Source of the DNA: Lucinisca nassula
Taxonomy: Eukaryota; Mollusca; Bivalvia; Lucinida; Lucinidae
DNA length: 64,000 bases
Assembly (NCBI GenBank): GCA_963580285.1
Contig: OY757014.1
Coordinates: 103,170,072-103,234,071 of the forward strand
Direction of reading: 5' to 3'
The first letter of the stretch is position 1, and each line of letters starts with the position of its first letter. The position numbers and the translations under genes were made by a program. Shown in pieces: positions 1 to 10,670 of the stretch. A model generated the notes under the pieces. It was not told where the DNA came from. It did not search any database and worked only from the letters and a program-made list of their open reading frames with translations.

Positions 1-124
1 AAAGTTAAAAAATGGCATTTACTGCCAAGCCTCTGCAGATATTTTGACAAAATTTTCATAGAAATGTTCCTTACGCAATCTACTATCTGCCAAATGATTT
101 TTGGCCTACTGCTCATTTTTATTG

Positions 125-2124
125 GTTGCCATGGAAACCAAAATGCATAAAAAATAAAAAAAAGAAGAAAAAAAATCGTCTTCTCAGCAACCATATGCTC
201 TAGGAGGCAAAGACTTAATGAAAATATTCAACATATCTGCCTTTACAGGTTTTCTGTTTTTTGTGTGTTTTTTTGTGTGTTTTTTTTTTTTATGAAATTC
301 GGCGCTTTAGTTTGGTTGCTATGGCAACTTAGATTTTCCATAGACTTATAGTGGCGAAAATTGTAAAAATAGAATAAACTGCCAAACATCTGCAGATATT
401 TTGACACAACTTTTATAGAAATGTTCATTAAGCAATTTACTACCTGCCATATAGTTTTAGGCCTATTGCTCATTTTTACTGGTTGCCATGGAAACCAAAA
501 TAAAAAAAAAGATAAAAATAATACTTAAACAATCATCTCATCAAAAACCAAACGCTCTATTAGGCTGAGAGTTTATGGAAATATTCACTATATTTGCTTT
601 TACAGTTTTTTTTTTTTTTTTCTTGTTTTTTTTTTTTTTCTTTTTTTTTTATGAAATTCCTTTCCTCAGTTTGGTTGCTATTGCAACTTAGAGTTTCCAT
701 TGACTTATAATGGTGAAAATTGAAAAATAGCATTAACTGCCAAACATATGCAGATATTTTGACACAACTTTCATAGAAATGTTCCTTAAGCAATCTACCA
801 TCTGCAATATGATTTTAGGCTTATTGCTCATTTTTACTGGTTGCCATGGAAACCAAAATGAAAAAAAAATGAAAAAAAAAATCATCTCCTCAGAAACCAT
901 ATGCTCTATGAGGCTGAGAGTTTATGGAAATATTCACCATATTTGCCTTGACAGGTTTTGTGTTTTTTTGTTTTTTTTTTTATTGTTTTTTTTTTTTTAT
1001 GAAATTCCTTTCCTCTGTTTGCTTGCTATTGCAACTTAGAGTCTTTTATGGGTGGAGTAAGTTAATTGTATCAATTCCTGATCTTTGTTTTACTTCTACT
1101 TTCCATTGACTTATAATGGGGAAAATTGAAAAATGACATTTTCTGCCACGACTTTTCAGATATTTTGACAAAACTTTCATATAAATGTTTCTAAAGTAAT
1201 CTACCATCTGTCATATAGTTTTAGGCCTATTGCTCATTTTAACTGGTTGCCATGTAAACCAAAATGAAAAAAAAATAAAAAAAAAAAAAAAAAATACTTT
1301 AAAAAATCATCTCCTCAGACACCGTATGCTCTATGAGGCTGAATCTTTATGAAAATATTCACCATATTTGCCTTTTCATGTTTCGTGTTTGTTTTATAAA
1401 ATTCGGCTATTTAGTTTGGTTGCTAGGGCAACTCAGATTTTCCATAGACGTATAGTGGGGAAAATTGACAAATGACATTAACTGCCAAACCTCTGCAGAT
1501 ATTTTGACACAACTTTATAGAAATATTCCTTAAGCAATTTGCCACCTGCCATATGATTTTAGGCCTATTGCTCATTTTAGTGGTTGCCATGGAAACCAAA
1601 ATAAAAAAATAGAAAAAGAAATATTTAAAAAATCACCTCCTCAGAAATCATATGAGCTATGAGGCTGACAGTTTACGGAAATATTCACAATATTTGCCTT
1701 TACAGTGTTTGAGTGTTTTATGAAATTCGGCACTTTAGTTTAGTTGCTATGGCAACTTAGATTTTCCATAGGCTTTTAATGGGGAAAATAGAAAAATGGC
1801 ATTAACTGCCAATCCTTTGCGGACATTTTGACACAACTTTCAAGGATTTTACGCTTATTGCTCATTTTACTGGTTGCCATTGAAACCAAAATGAAAAAAA
1901 ATACATAAAAAAAATCATCTTCTCAGAAACCATATGCTCTATGAGGCTGAGAGTTTATGAAAAGCCTTAGTAGATATTTTAGCAAAACATTGATAGAAAT
2001 ATTTTTAAGCAATCTTGTTTCTGCCACATGATTTTAGACCTGATGCTCATTTTTATTTTTTTTTTTTATTTTTTTTTTTTTTTATGAAATTTGCTCCTTA
2101 GTTTAGTTTGGTTGCTATGGGAAG
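125..2124. promoter_or_regulatory. Cluster of about 12 RFX/X-box-like palindromes
   Basis: Each satellite unit has two X-box-like 14-mers. GTTGCCATGGAAAC or close variants occur at 125, 482, 840, 1246, 1583 and 1873. GTTGCTATGGCAAC or close variants occur at 315, 674, 1022, 1419, 1743 and 2111. They match the RFX-family X-box (GTNRCC, short spacer, RGYAAC). Most spacings are 160-192 bp. Whether any RFX protein binds here is inference; the sites could be passive parts of a satellite. Confidence 0.5.
1041..1099 (+). mobile_element. 58-bp solo 3' end of a Naiad element
   Basis: The stretch from GTCTTTTATGGGTGGAGTAA to TTTTACTTCTA matches the 3' terminus of the Naiad copies at 55879-55936 and 60293-60351 almost base for base. 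It interrupts one satellite unit: the neighbouring unit runs GCAACTTAGAGT directly into TTCCATTGAC. It is read as an extremely 5'-truncated retroposition. Confidence 0.75.
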
Positions 2125-2347
2125 TTAAGAGTTTCTATAGACTTATAATGGGGAAAATTAAAAAATTACTTTTACACCTTTCAAAATATTTTAAAATATT
2201 TATAGAAATGTCCCTGTAGCGTCTTTGGGCGCAGGGCTTCCATGGTTGATTAAAATATATGGCAGCCACGGGGCAGTGCTCCCTGAGCTCTGGTGAGCAT
2301 AGTGGCCCATGGGCCTCCCGTTTTTTGTGTGTGTTATTTTTCTTCAG

Positions 2348-2522
2348 AACTTTCGTTGAAATGGATACTAATGGTAATGATGAATTGGGAAAAAGAGAAT
2401 TCAATAGTGGCCTGAGAAACCTTGGAATATCGGCCATATTAAAACAAATCAGACTATTTAATGCGATTGATACAGACACAAATAACGTGATAAGTCTACG
2501 AGAATTCGAGGCTGCATTAAAG
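2348..2522 (+). CDS. Calcyphosin-like protein, exon with EF-hands 1 and 2
   Basis: Internal exon of a predicted calcium-binding protein. The acceptor is a T-rich tract ending TTTTTCTTCAG and the donor is AAAG|GTATG. The 58 complete codons read TFVEMDTNGNDELGKREF, continue through a helix, then reach AIDTDTNNVISLREFEAALK. The first EF loop is DTNGNDELGKRE and the second DTDTNNVISLRE; both keep acidic or Asn ligands at loop positions 1, 3 and 5 and Glu at 12. The start is in phase (one base completes a split codon) and the end is phase 0. Joined to the 37065 exon, the order EF1-EF2-LKPTMP-EF3 matches calcyphosin, where LRPPMS links EF2 and EF3. Calcyphosin-like proteins are cytosolic calcium sensors often found in ciliated cells. 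The upstream start exon is not in the window. Other EF-hand families are possible. Confidence 0.8.
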
Positions 2523-2848
2523 GTATGTTTGTTTGTTTGATTGTTTGATTGAGGTTTAATGTCCCCATCAACACTGTAGAGGTCATTTTGGAGACATTAC
2601 TTCCAATTTTGTGGGATTTTTACCCGACATTGAGATGAAATGACATCTCAAGCCCTGCCGCCCAATGAAACCAATAGGGTTTATAAGTATGGACGGGGCG
2701 ATTCGCACCGCTTTGCCTGGGCAGGCTTAGATCCTCTAAGTGGTTTACCAGTACTCGTGTGCGGGTCGGTTTCAGCTCTGCGTGGAAGCATCAAGCAGCC
2801 CATATATTTCTTCAAGCCCCGATGGGCGGGGGCAGTATTAAAGGTATG
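2516..2848 (-). mobile_element. SINE-A copy flanked by a duplicated splice donor
   Basis: A ~300-bp dispersed element (body 2528-2836). In its own orientation it starts GCCCCCGCCCATCGGGGCTT and ends in the GACGTTAAACCTCAAATC tail, and it lies antisense to the gene. The flanks are identical 12-bp target duplications, ATTAAAGGTATG at 2516-2527 and 2837-2848, which span the exon/intron junction AAAG|GTATG. This proves retroposition into the 5' splice site, with the site regenerated next to the exon. Confidence 0.88.
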
Positions 2849-2869
2849 AATGTTCAGTTATTTTCTTAA

Positions 2870-3430
2870 CGGCTGCGCTACTGATTGGTGATCAGGGTGT
2901 TGCGAGTTCCATAGTGCTGCTGTCGTCGGCAACATCTTTGTCGTGGAGATTGATCAAGAAATATTTTCTACGGTCACTCTCTCCCTTTCGCTGATTAAAG
3001 AAGGTCAGTTGTCAGAATAAAGCTATAACCACTTATGTTTTGTTTGTTTGTGTTGAGATCTTGTGTCTCCGTCAGCACTATTTAGGTGATTTTGGAGACG
3101 TTGAATCTGATTTTGTGGGACTTTTACCCGACAACACTGAGATGAATTGGCATCTCAAGCCCTACCGCCCAAGGACACAGCTCAGTTTAAGGAGCGGCCC
3201 GATCCGCACCAATTTACCTTAGCGGGCTTAGACATTAGCGGTTTACTAGAACTCAAGTTCGGTCGGTTTCAGCTCCGCGCAGAAGCACCTTGTACCCAGG
3301 CTATTCTCTAAGCCCCGATTTGCGGGGGCGCTAACCGCTTATGTATAAGCCTGCCAAGAAGTGTGATTAGGTAAATTGAACAGCTCGATATGACCTAAAT
3401 AGTGTTGACTTGGTCGTTAAACTTCAGCAT
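2870..3430 (+). mobile_element. SINE-T copy, 5'-truncated and split by a SINE-A
   Basis: 2870-3037 matches the anticodon region and body of the Thr-tRNA-headed SINE also at 30262 and 33838, and 3332-3430 is its tail (CCGCTTATGTATAAGCCTGC to AGTGTTGACTTGGTCGTTAAAC). The halves are separated by the insertion at 3038-3331. Confidence 0.75.
3026..3343 (-). mobile_element. SINE-A copy nested in SINE-T, 12-bp target duplication
   Basis: The body 3038-3331 is a diverged SINE-A. The flanks are TAACCACTTATG (3026-3037) and TAACCGCTTATG (3332-3343), a 12-bp duplication with one mismatch. It is therefore younger than the SINE-T it interrupts. Confidence 0.82.
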
Positions 3431-4664
3431 CCTTGGAATTAAGGCGTAACTATACCTAATTTAGTGACACATAGGCCTTTCTGATATTTAATCTTCATCA
3501 GTCACGGTGTCTCAACCCCAAAGTTTTGAAACCGAAACTGATGATGGACAAGACCCGGCAAACACAGCACATCCCCCTCCGAGCACACACCGACCGACGT
3601 AGCCTATGAGACAGGTCAGCTGGAGGCATCATTGACTTATATACAGGGAAATTTAAGAAAATCTACTAATCTGAAACCGCAAGGCCCAGGTCTTTGATAT
3701 TTGGTTGACCTCTATCAAAATCAAGTGGACCTCTATCAAAATTGTTCAAATTATAGCCCTAGGAAATAGAAGTCAAGGCAGTGGAAACATTTGAAATCTT
3801 CTTGTCTGAAAGGAGAAGGCCAAGGTCTTTGATAATTGACATGAAGCTTCGTCTTGATGATTTCTACCAAGATTGTTCAAATTCTAAGTGGGAATTATTT
3901 CTCAGTGAGAAATATCATTTTTCTTTTTCATGGAAAATCCTGTATTTACTTGGTAAAAATTTAATATACATATTTATTTCATAAATTTCTATGACAGGCA
4001 ATACATATATACATACAATAATAATTCATAGGAACGAAAGCTTATATTGTTGATGGGGACATTAACCCATTGTATGCTAGTAGACTCTTCCACTGCCATA
4101 TGTTGGACAAGTCCATTTGTCATATAAGGGGGCCAGGCCTTTTTTTTTTTTTTTTTTTTTTTTTCGTTTCTATTAGCTCACCTATCATGTAATGACGAGG
4201 TGAGCTTTTGGGATCACTTTTCGTCTGTCGTATTTCCGTCCGTGCGAAAACAATTTCTTCAAAAGACATATGGTCGGATTTTGACCAAACTTCATAGGAA
4301 TGAGTCTTAGGCGGTTCCCTTTCAGAGTTCTTCAAATGGTTCCAGTCCGCACACCAAGGTCACGGGAGCCAACAACAGATTTTTGGACGGGTTTTAAAAA
4401 AAAATCCGTCCTTTATAATAGCGATGTCCGGGCGGGCGGGCGTCGTCCCAGGTTTACCTTTTGGTTAACCTTTTTTCAAAGTGATATTTTTCATCTATTC
4501 TGTAGCAGATTGTTTTAATATCAGGACTGATGCATAAGTGGAGGTACCGCTTTCATGTATTACCCATAAATGGCGCAAAAGACTAAAATTATGGCGGAAA
4601 TTGTCATTTTTCAAACTTGTGTTTTTCAGGTTTACCGTTTGGTTAACGTTTTTTGAAATGCCAG
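3431..4664. repeat. Diverged bivalve-type modules
   Basis: 3431-3640 shows nothing recognisable. 3640-3900 holds two copies of a ~110-bp module (CAAGGCCCAGGTCTTTGATATTTG, then TCTATCAAAATTGTTCAAATTATAG). A poly-T run lies at 4140-4163. 4170-4400 is an AGCTCACC / TTTTGGGATCACTTTTCGTC module whose reverse complement lies at 14300-14490. No gene is seen. Confidence 0.6.
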
Positions 4665-4748
4665 TGTAGTGGATAGAGTGCTGGACTAATAATCCTTTTG
4701 TTGACTATGAATCTGAGGGGCGTGAGTTCAAACCCCGATGGAGACATT
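4665..4748 (+). mobile_element. tRNA-like SINE head
   Basis: A box A-like TGTAGTGGATAGAG and a box B-like GAGTTCAAACC lie at tRNA-like spacing, followed by a poly-T-rich tract. It looks like a pol III SINE head, not a functional tRNA. Confidence 0.45.
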
Positions 4749-5690
4749 TTTTTTTTTGTTCTTTTTTTTCTTTCTTTTTTCATTCTTTTTTTTTTTTTTC
4801 TTTATTTTTATTTTCTTCTCCATAAACACATATGAACAATTATTATCTTCCTCCCCTGATAGTTGCTAGTAATAATACATACATGCATGCACAGGCATGG
4901 AATTTTCTTTTTCTTTTTTTTTTTTTTTTTTTTTTTCCTTCTTTTTTTTAGCTTACCTGAGCACGAAGTGCTCAAGGTGAGTTGATGTCCGTCGTCCGTC
5001 AACAATTTCTTTAAACGACATCTCCTCCTGGAATAATGAATGGCCCGATTTCAAAATTATTTTACAGAAACGTTCATTAGGTGACCCTTTTTCAAAATTG
5101 CTCAAATCAGTGGCCACTAAAGCTAAAAATAAAGCTAAAAATAGAAAAAAAACTTTATTTTTTTTTCTTCGTAAAACACATAAACAAATCACCCCCCCCC
5201 CTTCCACAAAAAGTTGTTACTAGGTTAGGATATTGCATTTGTTCTGTACATACATGCATACATAGTTTTACATACATACAGAAATGTTCATTAGGTGACC
5301 CTTTTTCAAAATCGCTAAAATCAGTGTCCACCAGAGCTAAAAATAGAAAAAAAAACTTTATTTTTTTTTTCTTCTTAAAACACATAAACAAATCATACCC
5401 CCCCCCCCCTCTCCACAAAAAGTTGTTACTGGGTTAGGATATTGCATTTGTTCTGTACATACATGCACACTTAGTTTTACATACATACCCTACCCACCCC
5501 ACCCTACCCTAGCATACCCTACCCCACAGCCCTACCCCACCCCCATCCTAAAACAACCCCAATCCACCCCCAACCCCATCCCATCCCACCACTCCCCACC
5601 TTACCCGACCTCACACCATCCCACCCACCCACCCAAGCCCACCCCACCCCACCCCACTGTACTGAAAAAAAAAACCCGTCCATAATGCCA
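4749..5690. repeat. Homopolymers, 213-bp tandem duplication, C-rich tract
   Basis: Poly-T and T/C tracts lie at 4749-4810 and 4910-4950. GTTCATTAGGTGACCCTTTT recurs at about 5073 and 5286, giving a tandem duplication of about 213 bp in which each copy has a poly-C run. 5480-5660 is a CCCTACCCCACC-type C-rich tract. No coding evidence. Confidence 0.7.
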
Positions 5691-6175
5691 TTAGGCATTT
5701 TTCTTGTTTTAAATAGTAACTTAAAAAATATTCTTCTCTGAAACCAGGCCTTCAATATTTGGTGCGTAGCTTCATCTGGTGGGCCTCTGCCAAGATTGTT
5801 CAAATTCTAGTCCTGGGACCAAAAATGCCCCCGTCCCAGAGCCCTTTCGTTTTACATAGACTTACATAGGGAAAAGCTTTAAAAATCTTCTTGTCTGAAA
5901 CCAGAAGGCTCAGGTGTTTGATATTTGGTATGAAGCTTTGTCTTGTAGACTTCTATCAAGATTGTTCAAATTATAGCTCTGGGGTCAAAAATGCCCTCAT
6001 CCTCGGGGCCCCTGGGTTTTACATTGACTTATATAGAAAAAATCTAAAAGTGAAAATCTTCTCCTCTGAAAGCGCAAGGCCCAGGTCTTTGAAATTTGGT
6101 GCTTAGCTTCATCTATTGGACCTCTACCAAGATTGTTCAAATTATGGCCCTGAGGCCAAAAATTCCCCCGCCACA
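5690..6175 (+). repeat. ~150-bp module array
   Basis: Three copies of a module with TGAAACCAGAAGGCTCAGGT, GATATTTGGT, CAAGATTGTTCAAATTATAG and a C-rich AATGCCCTCATCC segment. The same family lies in reverse orientation at 13345-14300. Confidence 0.75.
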
Positions 6176-6184
6176 TTGAACTTC

Positions 6185-6740
6185 ATCTGTTAATCGGCCT
6201 CCCACTGTGCAAGTTGATCCAGGTCATCTTGTAAAATAAGACATTCAAATGGAGAATATATACAGGACACATTATCAGCAAACAAACTGACTGATGACCT
6301 GATATTATCAGTCAGATCATTGATAAAAGCTAAGAAGACCGGTCCAAGGACTGAACCTGGGGGGGGGGGGGGGGGAGGTGGGGAGCTCCAGATAAAACAG
6401 GAACTGGATAAGATGCTTGGCCATCAAGTACAACTTCTTGTGAGCCCCCACAGAGCTATGTGCTTAACCACCTATGTGTGGATCTGCTTATCCCATAGTA
6501 GTCAAGTTTATATAATAGCCCTCTTCAATTTTGTCAAAGGCCTTGGCGAAGTCTACGATGATCAAGTCAGTCTGTTTATGGCCACGATTTATGGTCCCAT
6601 CCAGATCGGCCTCAATGTCATGGTAAAATTGAACTAGTTGCATTTCGCAAGACCTTTGACTTCGGAAACCATTTCACTGATGAAGGATTGTCTATGGACG
6701 TGTCACCAGTAAACACTTCAGATTCTAACAGTCAACAAGA
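6185..6740 (-). pseudogene. CR1-like LINE reverse transcriptase remnant
   Basis: Read on the minus strand, broken frames give IIVDFAKAFDK (RT motif A region), PGSVLGPVF (motif B), INDLTDNIRSS and LQDDLDQLAQWEA, in the order of a CR1/Jockey-group RT. A run of about 17 C (minus strand; G on plus, about 6360-6377) sits exactly before the motif B peptide, with frameshifts and stops elsewhere. A decayed, non-functional fragment. Confidence 0.7.
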
Positions 6741-6903
6741 ATGCTCTCAAGTAAAGCTGTACAAAACCAAAAATGTTGTCTGTTTCAACAACTGACTGAC
6801 TGTTGTTTTTAAGGTAACTGGGCGCCAAGAGCACATAGGGGCTAACCCCAGTTCGCCGACTGGGATTAGTTGTAGGTGCTGCTCATTCCCTAGGCTGCCA
6901 ATA

Positions 6904-7695
6904 CACACTGGTCAATACATACGCACAGGTTGCGTAGCGGTCGCATAGGCTTCGTATTTTGGACGCATAGGCTTCGATGAAAAATGGCGGCTGACAGTTC
7001 GTCGCTGCAGGTAAGAAACTGTTTTTACGTTAATCTAACTGTTGTACAGCGTTGCTCAATATTGACAGCTGCCTTACGGACCACTTTATTAATGTGCGGC
7101 TTCGTTTGTTGCAAGAAAAAGTTTGAAAAACGGAATATGGAAAATTAGACCCCAAAAGAAATTTGGCAATCAACACAGATTCACCTGTATTTTCACTTTG
7201 GTCCGGTCGTCCAATGTAACTACACGTTTTTGGCTGGTGTTCTGGCCGATAAATTGTGAATAACAATAATGAAATCCAAAAGCTAATATGCAACTTTCAT
7301 CACATCTTTTGCGAAAAAGAAAATATCTTGATATTTCTATACAACGCACGTAGCTTCGTTACCGATTACAACGCAGAGGCTGCAAACTAAATTTGAAAGC
7401 CCGGTATTATGTAGAATAACAGCGAATGATATTAAATAAATATCGAGAAATCAGTCAACTAGCGTTAGTTCGTTATGCTAAAGACATTCTGTATCATTTA
7501 TACCCCACACATTTTCAGTCTCAGCTATGCAAATACTACAATTTGATTCAAATGCACAAAATCTGTCAAGTTACAATTATTTACACTACCATTCGTAAAC
7601 TTGGTAAGTCTCTGTCAAATCTGTTAAGTATTTAGCCAAATAATATTTGCATTGTATGAATTTCTGTCTTGTTTTTTTTATTTCAACGCACGTGG
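6904..7695 (+). repeat. Left terminal inverted repeat
   Basis: Pairs with 11358-12149 over about 790 bp with scattered substitutions and indels. Both arms share GGTCGCATAGGCTTCGTATT near the outer end and AGCCAAATAATATTTGCA near the inner end. Confidence 0.85.
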
Positions 7696-7975
7696 CTCAA
7701 GTCCCTGTATTAGAAGTTTGCGACCAGAAAGTCTTAAAAAACTGGCCATATCACCCGCTGAAGCCAGTATGAATTTAATACATAGGAAGTTGAAGCGTTA
7801 TATATGAAGATAGCGAGCAGTGATAACACGAATTGGCCAAAGAAATCAAAGTGTAGCGGTATTTTGGCTTAGGTTCAAATGCTCCTATGTTATGATACAG
7901 AATGTTTTGCCATTATGATAGCACACCCGTGCGACAGAGTGCATTTTTACATCTCCAAAATGGCTACTTTTCAGA

Positions 7976-8205
7976 TTATAGTCCGTGATCTTTTTCTTAT
8001 TTATACTGCAAACATAGGTTGTGGGTGCTCGTTAGAGCCGCCTCATTGAGGCTGTTCTAACGAGTACCCACAACCTATGTTTTGGAGAAGGAATATGTAA
8101 AATGATGTATACCCCCATAAACTCCAGTTTTCTCTATACAAAGTGGGGTTTAAGGGGTGGTGGGTTCATTTCACGGACTTGTTCATGTGATGCCTATTTT
8201 TCCTT
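7976..8205. repeat. Hairpin-repeat family copy
   Basis: TCGTTAGAGCCGCC and GGCTGTTCTAACGA form a hairpin at about 8030-8060. It is followed by the family's trailer: GTATACCCCCATAAACTCCAG, a short A/T spacer, then AAAGTGGGGTTTAAGG. Related copies lie at 11165, 27580, 43050, 44270 and 46500. Confidence 0.7.
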
Positions 8206-8844
8206 GTCTTATGCATCTGCTGTACTCCATAAATCAATTTTCCACTTCTTCTAACCAGTCAGTGCTGTCAGATATAACATTATACGGAGAAATCGAGAAT
8301 TCCTTTTTTTTTTTTTTTTTTTTTTAATTGTTTCCTTTTTTCGTGACTTTCATTGTAGACAGTGACGTCACTACATTTTTTGCTATGAACAGAGCAGAAT
8401 TTACTGATCTTATTGCAAATAACAAAAAAAATAAAATAAAAATAAAAGAAAAGCTACGTCACTGCCATGTATATGTCGGTGGGTTGTACATCACAGAAAA
8501 AGAAATGGTAGGGGGCAACCAAAGCAGGCGAAGCATATGCATCTAACGTCCATTTGTGGGCTACGTCAGCCATTTTGCGGTGAGTGGTACTTTATCATAT
8601 TTTTTTTCTTTTTGGCTGGTTTATGTCGCAAATTTCGAAATGTCTGGTTTTAACATCGAAACTGACAAATCAGAACATTCAATCTTTTTATTCGGGCGTG
8701 TCACTGTTTTGCGCCGCTTTACCTAATTCTGCACACATCACCTGCATATTGTCATAGAGTTATTAGCAGACTGCACTGAGAGTAGTGTTGTCTCTCTGGA
8801 CTCTGTAGGTTGTTCTGATGAACACAAGAACAGCATAGAGTGGA
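8206..8844. other. No recognisable feature
   Basis: A T-run lies at 8306-8325, and short ORFs lack family features. I see nothing else. Confidence 0.5.
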
Positions 8845-8975
8845 TCATGACCATGTAAAATCGATTCACCCCCCCCCCCCACACACACACACACACACAC
8901 TCACCCCACCCTCTGGAATGCATTTTGCTGATTGTTCCAAGGCGGTTCTTCTGTCGTGGTTTATTATTGTTATAG
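8845..8975 (+). mobile_element. Naiad 3'-UTR fragment
   Basis: GTAAAATCGATTCACCCCC, then TTGTTCCAAGGCGGTTCTTC and GTGGTTTATTATTGTTAT, align with 55642-55740 of Naiad copy 1. A C-run and a (CA)n expansion have grown in the middle. It faces the minus-strand fragment at 8990-9470. Confidence 0.72.
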
Positions 8976-8989
8976 TGCGCCTCCCCGTA

Positions 8990-9470
8990 AAATAGAAGTC
9001 AGAGACATCAAAAGGAAAGAAACAGAAACATGAAACAACCAGACCCTAATGAAAACATCAACAGCGGAAAGCCAAAAGGACAGTTACTTTCCTACCAAAT
9101 GGCCAATTGGCTATCCAAAACAAAATAATATAAGCGATACAAACACTCAAAGACAAACCATAACAAAAATAAACCGCGACAGAAGAACCGCATTGGAACG
9201 GTCAGTGAAACGAATTCCTACGGGGGTCTTAAATCGATTTTACCTGCCCACAATCTTCGTCCCTGCTTCCGTCGCGATTGAGACAAATAATTTGTCCAGT
9301 CCGCATGAAGGCCTCCTTTCTCATCAGTGCAACTTCTCCGTGAACACAAAAAAGCAAACAACTACGGAGATGAAACAACGCTGAGGACTCGACAGCAAGA
9401 GACCACTGAAATGCTGGAGCAAAAGAAAACCAACAGTTAAGACTCCGATGGGCCCGACCAAAGACAAAGT
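8990..9470 (-). mobile_element. Naiad 3'-UTR fragment, inverted
   Basis: The reverse complement aligns with about 55400-55880 of Naiad copy 1: GGCCTTCATGCGGACTGGAC, AATTATTTGTCTCAATCGCG, CACTGACCGTTCC and CAAAAGACAC-type terminal motifs are shared. No coding part is present. With 8845-8975 it forms a head-to-head pair, a common PLE arrangement. Confidence 0.8.
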
Positions 9471-10070
9471 CTCCCCGTGCTTCATCATACTGCAGATTAT
9501 ATTTTCATTTCCTTTGGGATCATTGAGCCCATTCCGGTTACATTGAAAATCGAATATCGCTTAAGCCGGTGCTAGGGGGCGTATGCAGCCTTGCAAATTA
9601 CATTGCTGTGTATGAAGAGACTCATTAAAACCGAGTCTCCGATTTTCGTTCTTTTATGTGTTCTTTGTTTCCAAAGGCAACCTTTAAGCTTTTATTTTAC
9701 CTCACTGCAGCTGGTGTTAAGTGCCGGGTGGCGGCCGTAAAAAGTCTCACCGTGCTTCATCATAGTGCTTCATCATAGTGCAGATTATATTTTTTTCCTT
9801 TGGGGTCATTGAGCCCATTCTGGATCCATTGAAAATCAAATACGGTGCAAGGAGGCGTGTGCAGCCTTGCAAACTACATTGCTGTGTATAAAGAGACTCA
9901 ATAAAACCGAGTCTCCGAATTTCGTTTTTTATGTGTTATTTGTTTTCAAAGGCAACCTTTTAGCTTTTATTTTGCATATATGTACTGATTATAGCTTCCC
10001 ATTGGTGTCGGATAGGAGGTGTGGGGTAATTGTGTCGAGTCCTGATCCTTGCCTTCACTTCTATTGAGCC
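9465..10070 (+). mobile_element. Tandem Naiad-related pseudo-LTR units of a second subfamily
   Basis: Two tandem units of about 275 bp share GTCTC.CCGTGCTTCATCATA, GATTATATTTT, CATTGAGCCCATTC and GAGTCTCCGA. The junction GTGCCGGGTGGCGGCCGTAA (9721) matches GTGCCGTGTGGCGGCTGTAA (60379) in the 5' UTR of Naiad copy 2. The end, GGGGTAATTGTGTCGAGTCC to TTCACTTCTA, resembles the Naiad 3' terminus. Confidence 0.6.
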
Positions 10071-10082
10071 TTATGTTTTAAG

Positions 10083-10293
10083 GATCGTTAAACGGCACTT
10101 TCAAGATTATTTCACAAAGGTCAAGCCTATCGTTAATAAAAAACGGGAGTAACCTGAGAAAAAACCACCTGACCTTTCGTTGCAGAACTTGGCGCCTCAC
10201 ATGTTATCCGAGCCAGCTCGAACCCACAGCATTGAGAGACATTATGATTATGAGTCAGTGCTCTTATCCAACAGGCCATGGAAGCCCGTGCAG
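10083..10293 (-). mobile_element. SINE-C, tRNA-headed
   Basis: On the minus strand it begins ACGGGCTTCCATGGCCTGTT with GGATAAGAGCACTGACTC (box A region) and GGGTTCGAGCTGGC (box B). It ends TTGAAAGTGCCGTTTAACG. It is homologous to 28325-28545. Confidence 0.78.
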
Positions 10294-10377
10294 AGTTGAG
10301 CTTGCTGACCACAAATATAGTGTACGAAGTCACACAAGTGTCTGCATTAACACTTTGAACGTATATTTTGGGTCATC

Positions 10378-10670
10378 TATTTGATTTGAGGTTTAACGTT
10401 CCCGTCAACACAATACACGTCATTTTGGAGACGTTGCTTTTGTGTTACATTTATCCGACATTGAGATGAAATGACATCTCAAGACCTGCCGTCCAATCAG
10501 ACCAATAGGGTTTATATGCATAGGCGGTCCGCCTCGCACCACTTTGCCTGGGCAGACTTAGACCCTCTAAGGAGTTTACCAGTATTCATGAGCGGTCGGT
10601 TTCAGCTCAGCGTTTGAGCAACTTGCAGCCTATCTATTTCTTCAAGCCCCGATGGGCGGGGGCGGAGCTA
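10378..10670 (-). mobile_element. SINE-A copy
   Basis: Full family consensus order in reverse: tail GAGGTTTAACGTTCCCGTC at left, GATGGGCGGGGGC head at right. Open reading frames through it recur in other copies only because the repeat is similar. Confidence 0.85.

Larger units (their letters stand above)
1..2215. repeat. ~360-bp satellite array, about six units
   Basis: Six diverged tandem units of roughly 320-400 bp. Landmarks recur in order: a GTTGCCATGGAAAC-type palindrome, an A/T-rich spacer with long homopolymers, CTCAGAAACCATATGCTCT, a poly-T tract ending in TATGAAATTC, a GTTGCTATGGCAAC-type palindrome, ACTTATAATGGGGAAAATTG, and CTGCAGATATTTTGACA. Short ORFs here come from homopolymers and are not genes. 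The array ends just before the EF-hand exon. Confidence 0.9.
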
